Shown here piece by piece: positions 35,571 through 44,880 of a stretch of DNA of 64,000 bases. The stretch lies in contig CANTUR010000541.1 of NCBI GenBank assembly GCA_947683625.1, forward strand, positions 398,501-462,500, in the 5' to 3' direction. Made by a program: the position numbers and the translations under genes. Within the stretch, counting starts at the first letter, position 1. Every line of letters begins with the position of its first letter. The stretch comes from Mallotus nudiflorus. Taxonomy: Eukaryota > Streptophyta > Magnoliopsida > Malpighiales > Euphorbiaceae. Below the pieces are notes generated by a model, which saw nothing but the letters and a program-made list of their open reading frames with translations, was not told the DNA's origin and ran no database searches.

Positions 35571-35979
35571 GTTCAGGTGGTATCCCCAAAGTCGGAAGCG
35601 AAGGACAACTGAGCCAAGAAAACCCAAAAGTCTATGTCCCCGGAGGAATGAGGATCGGACCAGGAAAATTCAAAAATCACATCCCCAATGGTGATCGGGC
35701 CAGGAAAACCCGAGAATCGAATTCCAATTTTGTAAAGGTCAAGCTAGGAAAACTCGAGGTTAGCAATTTTCAAATATCTCTATCAAATATTAATGAGTGG
35801 CTGATCAGGTTAGGAAAATCCGAGGATCATGGTCATATTTCAAAATCGAAGGATTCATCTCTCGAGTGAGACTCAAAAGTCAGGTATGTTTCTTATCTTG
35901 TTGTTTGTTGTTATGCATGTGATTTTTTGGAAAATTGTCATAGCATGCATTCGATTTTTCCAAAAATCAGGGGGCAAAC
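35571..35979 (+). other. Degenerate GGCCAGGAAAACCC repeats and Tat-2 polypurine tract
   Basis: Five imperfect repeats with AGGAAAACCCGAGAATC, then CAGGGGGCAAAC directly before the 3' LTR, which is the polypurine tract. No coding. Confidence 0.75.
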
Positions 35980-36214
35980 TGTAGACACCCGATTCAGTCG
36001 GCCTGTGTTAGGAGACGAATTAGGGTTGCTCAGTTTGATCGGCCCATTGTCAAGCCCAATGATGAGAATGTGAACTTGGACATGAGAATGAAGCCTGAAT
36101 CTTTAAGTGGAAAGTGGACTTGAAAACCCAAAGCTTGGAAAACCCAAAACCAAGCCCAACTACCTAAATTTGGCCTAAGCCCGCCTGGCCTAACCCAAGC
36201 CCAAGCCAAAGGGG

Positions 36215-36312
36215 CACCGCCATAGTGTAATGAGGCGATCGCCTCTTTGGCAGCTGCCAATGAGGCGAACACCTCATCATAGAGGCGATCGCCTCACCGA
36301 TGAGGCACCACC
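36215..36312. repeat. Palindrome pair, Tat-2 3' LTR
   Basis: Two exact GAGGCGATCGCCTC units 50 bp apart; the 5' LTR has exactly one unit and lacks the 50 bp between. Confidence 0.9.
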
Positions 36313-36994
36313 CCTATGGCAGCCCACTTACAGCTGCATTTAATGCAGCTGTAATCATGACGGCCAAGTGGTGCGGGCCCTACTCTTTAGACCTCTTCCT
36401 TGTGTGAGGGAAAGATTTTTGGGGAAAGAAAAAAGGCTATGAGAGCACATGATGGGCTAGGAGGCTTAGGGGGATGGGAAAGCTAAGGAATAAAAGAGAA
36501 AAAAAAGAGAGAAAAAGGGTTTTTTTTTGGGTTTGGAAAAAAAAAGAGAGGAGGGAGAGCTCTCAAAAAAGGAAAAAACACAGAGGGGAAAAGAAAAGAG
36601 AAAAAAAACATCCTCAAGAAAGGGAATGAAGGTTGAAGCAAAGGAGTCCACTTTCTCCATAAGGGAAGAAGGAAGAAACTTGTGTCAAAGGTGGATACTA
36701 CATCCTAGCAAGGATCTCAATCAAAATAGCTCTGAGGGCCTCTCATTTTGGTATAAAATCTGCACTTAAATTTGACATGTTCATCATTTTGTATGTTCTT
36801 ACTTATGTGTAACTGAGCTATTAGTACATTTTAGGTTTATCTCTAGTGTGTCATGCTTGATATCTCATTCTATTGATGGATCTTTGAATATTTTTGCATG
36901 TAGTTGTAGTATAATGAGCGTAGAGTGTATATATACATGTTTTAGTTACTTAGAGTAGAAGTTTATACATCTTGGGAATTAGAGTCAGCCTAAT

Positions 36995-37215
36995 GATCAG
37001 GTGACGCCTCTTCACAGAGGCATCGCCTCATCTTAATGAGGCGAACGCCTCATCACAGAGGCGATTGCCCCATTGATAGGTCTCCAAGAGGCTCTTTTTT
37101 GTATATGACTCACGTGTTTTTGGCAATGAGGCAGGTTCCCCTGTTAATGAGGCGTCGCCTCATCAATGAAGCGATTGCGAGGCGATCACCTCATCAATGA
37201 GGCAGCCACCTCATT
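36995..37215. repeat. Palindrome cluster, Tat-2 3' LTR
   Basis: Contains GAGGCATCGCCTC, GAGGCGAACGCCTC, GAGGCGATTGCC and GAGGCGTCGCCTC, more units than the 5' LTR partner. Confidence 0.8.
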
Positions 37216-38105
37216 AGCAAGGTTAACCCGTTTCTTGCTTCGTTTTGTTTGTTTGTTGTGATGTCTACTTTAATATGTCCCCTTTTGACCTTAAATATGT
37301 ATGCATGATTGCATGATGGTGATTATCTTGATTACTTGATGATTTATTTTTTTTTGGTCTGTAATGTGAAAACCCTCTTTTTATATATATAAAGTCTCCT
37401 TGCGAGTATCATTACATGTAACTTCATTTTTGTGAAAGGAAGGGCTAACCATGTGTTATTTGCAGGAATTGCTTGATGATTTCTATCATCGAGTAGTCAC
37501 TCTTGTTAGTTGTTCCCTCGTACATTGCAGTTTTTATGTCATTTTATTGGTTTATTTTTGGTATATGTTTGGTTTACTTTCTGTATATTATTCTTTTATT
37601 TAGCCTAAAAAAGCGTTGTAATCCTTAATTTCTTTCCCCATTTAATTTTGAATGAATGGTTGTAAATTATTGTTTATTTTATTCACTGCGTTTTTTTGAA
37701 TGTTAGGACTTAAAGGCATGAAATTGGACTAATGTGCAAACTCAGACTTAATTATAAAATCTGACAATTATCCGAAGGCAATTTCATTACACGTGGTAAA
37801 TGAAGAAATAATTAAATAATTAAATGGTAATAAAATGCAAAACACAAACGGAGGCCAACCGCAAGGTTGGGTGAGCATTCAAACGCTCATACCCAATTTT
37901 CGAACCCGATCTCTAATGACAACTTCTAGGAACCTCCGTGGGATCCAGTTGCTGTACAGTGTGTCCCGGCTTTTATCCAGGTGGCGACTCCATCTCCAAA
38001 TCGGCCCAAGACCTATATCGTATTTCCTAGTGGGCCTCAAGCCCACACAGTGCCGTGGTCGCCAAACACTTGGGGCGCGTGCTAAACTACGCCGCCTACA
38101 ATAGC

Positions 38106-38569
38106 CTCCCTAGAATGTCCCTTCACCTCCCTTAGATTTTCTTCTTTTTAAAATGTCCACCTTAGTATATTCTGTGTTGGAAATGAGCTTGCCAAGATCG
38201 CAAGTCAAGTTGTGATCGTAAAAGAAAGGCATCTGAAGAAGGGGCGGCGATCATGGAAAATATTACACTCGCTATGAAGAGTTTGGCTATTCAGGGCCTT
38301 GACCTAGGAATGCTTAAAGCTTTTGATCAATTCATGATCGTATTACCATCTATAATTACAACAATATGTTGGCTTTGTTCCTCTGCTCTAATTCTTCTTC
38401 TTTTTGCCTCCAACCATCATCAAGCACCTCCATATCTCTTTCCCCTATTAAAAATCAAATAAAACATAAAATTATCTAATCCTGTATGTTAACCTATGCT
38501 AAATGCTAATTAAAATCAATGAATGAATGATAAAATAAACCTATTTCTACATACAATTTGACACCAACA
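38106..38569 (-). repeat. Athila 5' LTR, 5' part
   Basis: Continues the LTR cut at 24591 and ends (plus sense) GACACCAACA at 38569, i.e. a TGTTGGTGTC start on the minus strand. The LTR is then about 1.4 kb. A short frame near 38253 is not convincing as a gene. Confidence 0.6.
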
Positions 38570-40040
38570 ATTTGTCCAAAGAAAATAAATTAAAGCACAA
38601 TTTTTCCTAGGATACCTATAGCCTCCAGCAATACCCAATAAGCAAAATTATCTCATTTATCTCGATTAGTTTCTCTAATTTCTGGAGAACTCAAACACAT
38701 ACATTCAGTTAAATTATGAAGTAAACTTATGTTTAACTAAAATGTTTATTTATAGCAAAATGACAAAGCTTTTGCTAATCATCCTAAATCATTTACTCCT
38801 TGATTTGAAAATCAGAAAGAGACATGTAAGAGTAAGAGATACAAAGATATAACTTCCACACTTCTCTTTTAATAAAAATGGAAGGTGGTGCAAAATAAAA
38901 TGGAAAATCTTTACCTTTATATTATATATTACACTTAATGATTAGATTTATAATATATAAATACTTGTCATTTTTTTATCAAGTGTAAAGCATTTATTAT
39001 ATATGCCAAGTATCCAATGTCTTGATACCATAGTTAAGGTGTTGATAAGAATTTTTCAAATAAAATATATATATATGGAAAAAAAAAGGACAACTTTACA
39101 GATTAAAAAAATTTATATCTTTCATTTTTTTTTAAAAAGTAAAGATAACCGTTGGAATCAAATGGGTAAAACTTATTTAGTTGACAAAAAAAAAATGTGG
39201 AACACCACTCTTTCTTCATTAATATGACAAGTGAAGGATTTAGCCATCTTATATTTTCTTTACATCTTAGTAGTCATCCCCTATTAAGACTATAGTTGCC
39301 ATCGGCCACCAGCTGTAGTAAAACTACAGTGGCAGCTTCACTAATCTTTTCCCTTATGTGTATAGCTTCCACGGCAATACACAGTAAGCATAATTATCTC
39401 ATCTATCGTGATTTCTTTATTAATTTCTAAGGAACTCCTATATGTACATTTAGTTCAATTATGGAGTAAACTTATGTTTAACTAAAATTTTTACTTAATT
39501 TAAATTATTTAATCAATAGTTTAATAATAGACATTCAATGTAAAGTTTTATTTTAATATTATGTTAATGGCACATTTTTATCTTTCTTTATGTTTACGTT
39601 CATATTTAGTTCAATTATAGAATAAATTTATGTTTAATTAATTTTTTTACTCAACTTGTGTTTAACTTAATTGTAAAACAAAATTTACTAAAAAAGACTA
39701 ACAAAATTAATTAACCGTTTGGGTCTATTTAAGGTTTTTTTTTTCTATTAAAAATGTTGATTTCATAGAAACTAAGAGAACACCCTTAAGAGGGGAATAC
39801 AGATACTCTGCCTAAGGTAGAGATAAGAACAAAATAAAATGGATGAAAATAACACCCATTTGAGCGAACAGGCTTCCTTAGATGGGCTGCTCCATCAGCA
39901 ACCACAGTAAAAGCTAAAAAAACATAAACTTAACAAGTGACCAGCCTAAACCAAAATACAAAGGCTCCCAAAATTGAAGTCACTAAAATTACTGATACAC
40001 ATGTATTAATAGTAATGATGATAGTGACTCCACTAGCCAT
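38570..40040. other. AT-rich spacer with diverged direct repeat
   Basis: A segment of about 150 bp at 38605-38755 recurs at 39355-39500 with clear divergence (shared TAAGCATAATTATCTCAT-like and GGAGTAAACTTATGTTTAAC stretches), and a third partial copy at 39595-39650. No coding sequence is visible. Confidence 0.6.
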
Positions 40041-40480
40041 TCAGGCTCTGATGCGATTACCCTGCCACAACTGCAAGGACAGAGTAAGGTCTGCTAACAG
40101 GCTTTTGTTTACATTTGCTACTGCATTCATTTCACCTTCTTGTGCACATAGAAGTGGAAGTTCCAAAGTTTCATCTTTGATAATTGCAAGTTCATTAAGG
40201 CGTCGAATACGGGCTGGCAATATAATGCACATATAAGACAACGATATCTGAGAATGATAGCTTTTTGGATCGAGAAGAGCTTGAGCAGCAGCAAGGCGAC
40301 CACTATAACAAGAAGCATCCATGACAACCTTGGTAGCAAGAGCTTGAGCAGCAGTAAGACGACCATCATAGCAAGAAGCATCCATGGCAACCTGGGAAAC
40401 AAGAGCTTCAACAAAAAGCTCAGGCCATAACTTGTTAATGGCACGTGGACAAGATCTTGATGGCCCTTTATATTCATTTA

Positions 40481-41620
40481 TGTTAACGTACATAAACATG
40501 TATTCTACATTTGTTAGTAGTTGTATTCTATTATGACTCTATTACTTGGTTGTAACTCGTCTTTATATACTGATGCATCTCATCATATCAATATACAAGA
40601 ATTATTAAACCTCAACGTATCTGTTCTATTTCTTTAACGTTCACATGGTATCAAAGCGGAATTAATTTCTTTTTGCATCTACAAAATTCTTTTCTTCCTC
40701 CTCTGGTTTTCTGCAACCTTTTCTTCTTTCACCTTCAACTCCATGGCTTCTCAAACTGAGACTCAACTCATTCCTGCCCCTACTTCTTCACCATTAACAA
40801 TCAACTCAAATGCTCAGCACACTTTTGCCATCAAACTTACCCCCAAAAATTATCTTGCGTGGAAGACGCAATTCATTCCCGTCCTCAATTACCAGAAATT
40901 GCACTCACTCATTCAACCCAAGGCAACACCACCACTAAGAACCATTGCTTCTTCATCAGGCCCTACCCAGTAAATTGAAAATCCACAATATGATATTTGG
41001 TTTCAGAAGGACCATATGCTTCTTTCCTGGATACTGTCATCTCTTAGCAAAGACCTTTTTCCTTACGTCATTGGACATTACTCTGCTCGCTTAGTTTGGC
41101 AAGCACTTGCTACGACGTTTGGATCGATATCTCAGAATAGGGAACTACAGATTCATATAGAGCTTTAAGAGCTCCAGAAAAATGACATGACAGTCACGGA
41201 ATACCTCAAGGAAGCCAAAGCATTGGGTGCTATTTACCTAACATCTAATCCAGTGTTCCATGCCCGCACCAAATACATTGAACTTGACTACCATTTGCCC
41301 ATGAAAAGGTTCTTTAAGGTGTTATCCATGTTCATTACATCTCAAGTGCTTATCAAATTGCAGACATCCTTACCAAACCATTGGGTCGACCACTCTTTGA
41401 AAAACATAGAGACAAGTTGCGCCTTCGTTCCTACACCGGCTTAGCTTGAGAGGGCTGTTAACGTATAGCAACATGTATTTTATGTTTGTTAGTAGTTATA
41501 TTCTATTATGACTCTATTACTTGGTTGTAACTCATCTTTATATACTGATGTATCTCATTATATCAATATACAAGAATTATTAAGCCTCAACATATCTGTT
41601 CTATTTCTTCAACGTTCACA
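40481..41620 (+). mobile_element. Non-autonomous Copia mini-element with 165-bp LTRs
   Basis: Two 165-bp LTRs (40481-40645 and 41456-41620), both TGTTAACGTA...AACGTTCACA, flank 810 bp. The primer site TGGTATCAAAGC (40646) is close to the tRNA-iMet complement. A tract GCTTGAGAGGGC precedes the 3' LTR. The flanks are ATTTA and ATTTC, a duplication with one change. Internally, gag is fused to the end of RNase H, with everything between deleted. The LTRs are visibly very similar, which suggests a late insertion. Confidence 0.9.
40743..41444 (+). pseudogene. Copia gag fused to the C-terminal end of RNase H
   Basis: MASQTETQLIPAPTSSPLTI begins a Copia gag of the UBN2/gag-polypeptide type (FAIKLTPKNYLAWKTQF, then after a TAA WFQKDHMLLSWILSSLS). 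Around 41220 the frame YLKEAKALG turns into AIYLTSNPVFHARTKYIELD, the last part of Copia RNase H, and then LPNHWVDHSLKNIETSC in a shifted frame, corresponding to the usual ILTKPLG...FEKHRDKL end. The joint GCATTGGGTGC suits both partners, so short homology likely guided the deletion. Not functional as an enzyme; movement would need proteins in trans. Confidence 0.85.
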
Positions 41621-43264
41621 ATTTCCACCTCTTCTTGCACAACGAGCACCATTGCCAAATCTAGATGATGATGCTACTATAGCTGGATCTCCATCACGCA
41701 TACTTGAGGACTGCTGACATGTAACAATTATATATCTATGTTTGGGCGAAGAAACATTTTCCTTGACCCTGCCCATGTCTTCAGGGATGGAAAACACAGG
41801 CAAAGATGTGCTTTTGAGTCTCATGTTTAGCTGGTCAGGAGGTGGTTTTTCAAGGGCCGATAGCTCCAGAGTATAAGTACGTTCTTCATGTTCCAAGTTG
41901 CTGGTGTGAAATATTTGTAGGTCTATTTAAGTATTAAATTTATATATATATATATATATAATCCCCGTAAAACTATGACTATGAAATTCGCACTTACATA
42001 CACATATGAAGAAATAAATCTATTTGTATTTTTTTAAAAAAAAAAAAAGCAGTACTTGTGTGCTATTAATTGATTTTATGGACAATGCTAGATGCAGTAG
42101 GTTGTAAAATTACACTATTATTAATATAGAGAACGAAAAAATTATGGAAACTCTTTAGCACATTTTTGCAATTACAATATATTGTACATGTAACGATCGT
42201 CAGTCATTACATACAATTTTACCCTAATTTCAATCATGGATTTAGAAGTAAATTTGCTATTTTTAATTGCTATAAAACAGTATATATTAATGCATTAATG
42301 AATTAATTACTGATTTAAGCCTTAACCATCAATTTATTTACTTTTAAGAAGATGTTTTGTTCATAAATTTCTACGAGAAACATTACGCTCTTTCATGAGC
42401 TATTTATCATTTTATGAGATAAAAAAAATTTTTAATTTGTGATACTTTTTAAAAGTAATTTTGATAATATTTTTTATTTTATGGTCAATAAAATTTTAAA
42501 AATAAAAAGCCGTCATGCCATTGTGAATGTAGAATTGCTAAAGGACAGAACATCATCAATTCCGCCATTCTCATCAATGGCATAATGAATATTAAAAAAA
42601 AAATAACAAGCTATCAAAGGCAGTTGCGGAAAGCTTGCGCCTTATGATAAGACAGCACACTGAGAAGACAGTGTGCTCAGATGGTCAGCATGTCATCCAT
42701 TTTGCCATTTACAACAACGAAATGAGTTCTTCTAAAAGGAATTGCTTCTGCTAAGTGAGAATTGGTGTGTGCATGGAATATAATTAGGATTGTAATCGAG
42801 AGAAGGTGAGTTGTGGCTAGCTATAGTTTAATTTATTTATAAATTAACTTAACTTGTTATTTTATATAGTATTTATAAGTTATTTATGAATTTAAATAAA
42901 TTTTAAAAAAAATTTAAAAATATAAATTATAAATTAAAATTATACATTCAAAATTTTAAAATAAAATATTTATTAAATAAATTAAAATATATTTAATAAA
43001 AACTATAATTTTATTCTTATAATATAATATTTAATATATTTTTTACATTACAAATTTATATACTATATATTTAAAATTAAATTATTAAATATTAAAATTA
43101 CATACTAACTTACGAGTTTATATTTGAACTTGTTTGCGAGCTTCACCAGTCAAGTTTTATATAGTTTGAACTCAGTTTATTTATTAAAAGAGTTTCAATA
43201 TACAAGTTCGAACGAGTTTTTATTAAGTTGAACATCCAACTGCTCGCGAGTGGCTCAGCTCATT

Positions 43265-43332
43265 TATTATCATTATTATTATTATTATTATTATTATTAA
43301 AAAGTTCTCACTATTATTATTATTATTATTTA
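43265..43332. repeat. TTA/ATT microsatellite
   Basis: About 18 units with one AAAAAGTTCTCAC interruption; the same interruption recurs once just after it, so the block was duplicated. Confidence 0.85.
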
Positions 43333-44469
43333 AAAAAAGTTCTCTATTATTATTGTTATTATTAATGTTTAATTGAGATATGTATGTTTATTTTCTGTTA
43401 AAAATATTTTATTTTTAAATGTTGAATGAAGCTATATTTAATAATATATTTCGATTAAATGCTTTTTGAATTTAGTGAGAAAATAATAAGACGTTGATGT
43501 TTATTATTTTTTGTAATAGGAATAAATATATTTAACATAGATAATTATTTACCAATAATTTTTTTTTTGAAATATTTTGAAATTACCTAATGAATGCATA
43601 TGAATGTAATTTTGCTAGAAAATACTATATAATTCATAAATTGTAGAAAAAGTTAAAAAAATACTTCATAATTAAAAGATTGAGTATGATTCTTGTAAGT
43701 TTATAAGACAATATTTGATAGTAATTTAGCATTTATAAGGGTTTTTTTTTAATTATAATTTTTATGAGATGAAGATTAACATTATCTAACTCAAATGTAC
43801 GTGATATATTTTTTTTTAGTTTTGTAATGTATCTTTATGTGTATTTGAAAAAAAAAAAAAAAGAGGGTGAGAGACATGAAAATGAGAGGAAAAAGATAGC
43901 GTGAAAAAGTGAAGGGAGAAAGAGCTACATATCAGTATATGGTAAACTTGTCTTAGATGATAAAATTTATGTAATCAGTTATTATATATTTTATATAGAT
44001 ATATACAAGGTGCAAAGACAATAAAATAAGAAAAGAAAATAAGGTAAAGTGCTAGTTTCATGATGGGTATTGAAAAGAAAAATCTGAAGAGTGTGACAAT
44101 AATGAAAATAAATAAGGTGAAAAGAGAATAAAATAAAATAAAAATTAAGGTGAAGTGTTGGTTTCTTAGCATTCCACGTGTCAAAATCTTAAGATATCAA
44201 AATGTAACCTGAACATTGTGTGGGATAAATAAATAAATAAATAAATTTATTTTATACCTATTTATGAAAATGTTGAAATAAAATTTCTAAAAAAGCTATC
44301 TAAAAGTAATCTTTCTTAATAATTATTCATTTATTTTTTAATTTTAGAAAAAAAAAATAAAGATGGCAATAGTAAAATAATGGAAGTAATACAGGATTTT
44401 GGGTACAAAATAGATATTTATATAATGGCCATAATTATAATAACTCTTTAACTATTTTAAAAAAATAAT

Positions 44470-44880
44470 GAGACACAAATATTTATAATAATTTAAATGA
44501 AATAACTAGAAATTTAAGAATTTATGATTTAATAAAATAAATAGAAATATCTTAATAATTTATACTGTATATTTAATGAGAAAAATGAATAGTTAGATAG
44601 TTAAAGTAGATATATTAATAAATTAAATAAATAAAAATTTAAGAGTTTTTAATTTAATTAAAAAAAATAGGAACCAAGAAAATAAATAGGAATAATTGAA
44701 TAATTTATACTATATATTTAATAAAAAAGATGAATGGTTACGTGAAAGAAATAGATTTATTTGAATAATTTATACCATATATATATTTAATAGAAAAAAA
44801 TGAATAGTTATATGAAGTAGATATATTAGTGAATGAAATAAATAGAAATTCAAGAGTTTCTAATTTAAATAACTAACAAA
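44470..44880. repeat. Degenerate tandem repeat of about 100-140 bp
   Basis: The motifs AATAATTTATACTATATATT, GATGAATAGTTA and TAAATAGAAATTCAAGAGTT recur in the same order three to four times (44555, 44697, 44763 for the first). No coding capacity. Confidence 0.6.

Larger units (their letters stand above)
24592..38100 (+). mobile_element. Tat-2: Tat/Ogre-like Ty3-Gypsy retrotransposon, plus strand
   Basis: Second copy of the Tat-1 family, inserted in the Athila 5' LTR. It is flanked by ATAGT (24587-24591) and ATAGC (38101-38105), a 5-bp duplication with one change. Order: 5' LTR, primer site, gag, protease, reverse transcriptase, RNase H, archaeal-type RNase H, integrase, antisense PMD exons, tandem repeats, polypurine tract, 3' LTR. 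At 13.5 kb it is about 2.5 kb shorter than Tat-1 (solo LTR subtracted). Most of the difference is loss of distal PMD exons and the DUF7745 fragment; about 0.45 kb is lost between gag and protease. It stands in inverted orientation to Tat-1, 6.4 kb away. Confidence 0.9.
35980..38100 (+). repeat. Tat-2 3' LTR
   Basis: TGTAGACACCCGATTCAG to GCCGCCTACA. It retains TG...CA ends and the GCTGCATTTAATGCAGC palindrome that the 5' LTR lost. Confidence 0.9.
1..38569 (-). mobile_element. Athila-type Ty3-Gypsy retrotransposon, outer host of the nest, cut by the left window edge
   Basis: Read on the minus strand from right to left, the element has a 5' LTR starting TGTTGGTGTC at 38569, a degenerate primer site near 23615-23635, gag around 22480-23460, protease at 21257-21595 and the first part of pol at 1-154. 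The gag carries the Athila hallmark block PHHGL followed by FYNG and IDAAAGG, and pol carries ELKPLPSHL. Two large insertions interrupt it: Tat-2 in the 5' LTR and a Tekay-like solo LTR between protease and pol. Removing the solo LTR at its CTCCT duplication brings protease and pol back together, which is good evidence that both parts belong to one element. Reading frames are broken by stops and shifts, so the copy is dead. The 3' half and 3' LTR lie outside the window. Confidence 0.8.
40041..41920 (-). pseudogene. Unidentified gene fragment interrupted by a Copia mini-element
   Basis: Minus-strand frame 41896-41621 (starts MEHEERTYTLELSALEKPPP, later VFSIPEDMGRVKENVSS and ASSSRFGNGARCARRGGN) meets the mini-element. 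Below it the frame goes on at 40475 with EYKGPSRSCPRAINKLWPEL and ends at 40041. Removing the insertion with one copy of its duplication joins the two frames without a shift. The second part holds two tandem 63-bp units (VAMDASCYDGRLTAAQAL and VVMDASCYSGRLAAAQAL, 40260-40390). No repeat of plant transposons is recognised in it, and I do not recognise the family. A possible acceptor (CACACCAG) precedes 41908 and a possible donor (GGTAATC) lies near 40060, so this looks like one exon or a piece of a host gene. Without neighbouring exons it is probably a relic. Confidence 0.5.

Noticed and set aside
36231..36300. HIP1 octamer as evidence of cyanobacterial or plastid DNA
   Set aside because: The octamers are embedded in a nuclear Tat family LTR and its intron sequences, with no plastid genes nearby.
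38253..38462. Membrane-protein-like 69-codon frame
   Set aside because: It lies inside the Athila LTR and shows no similarity to a known protein.
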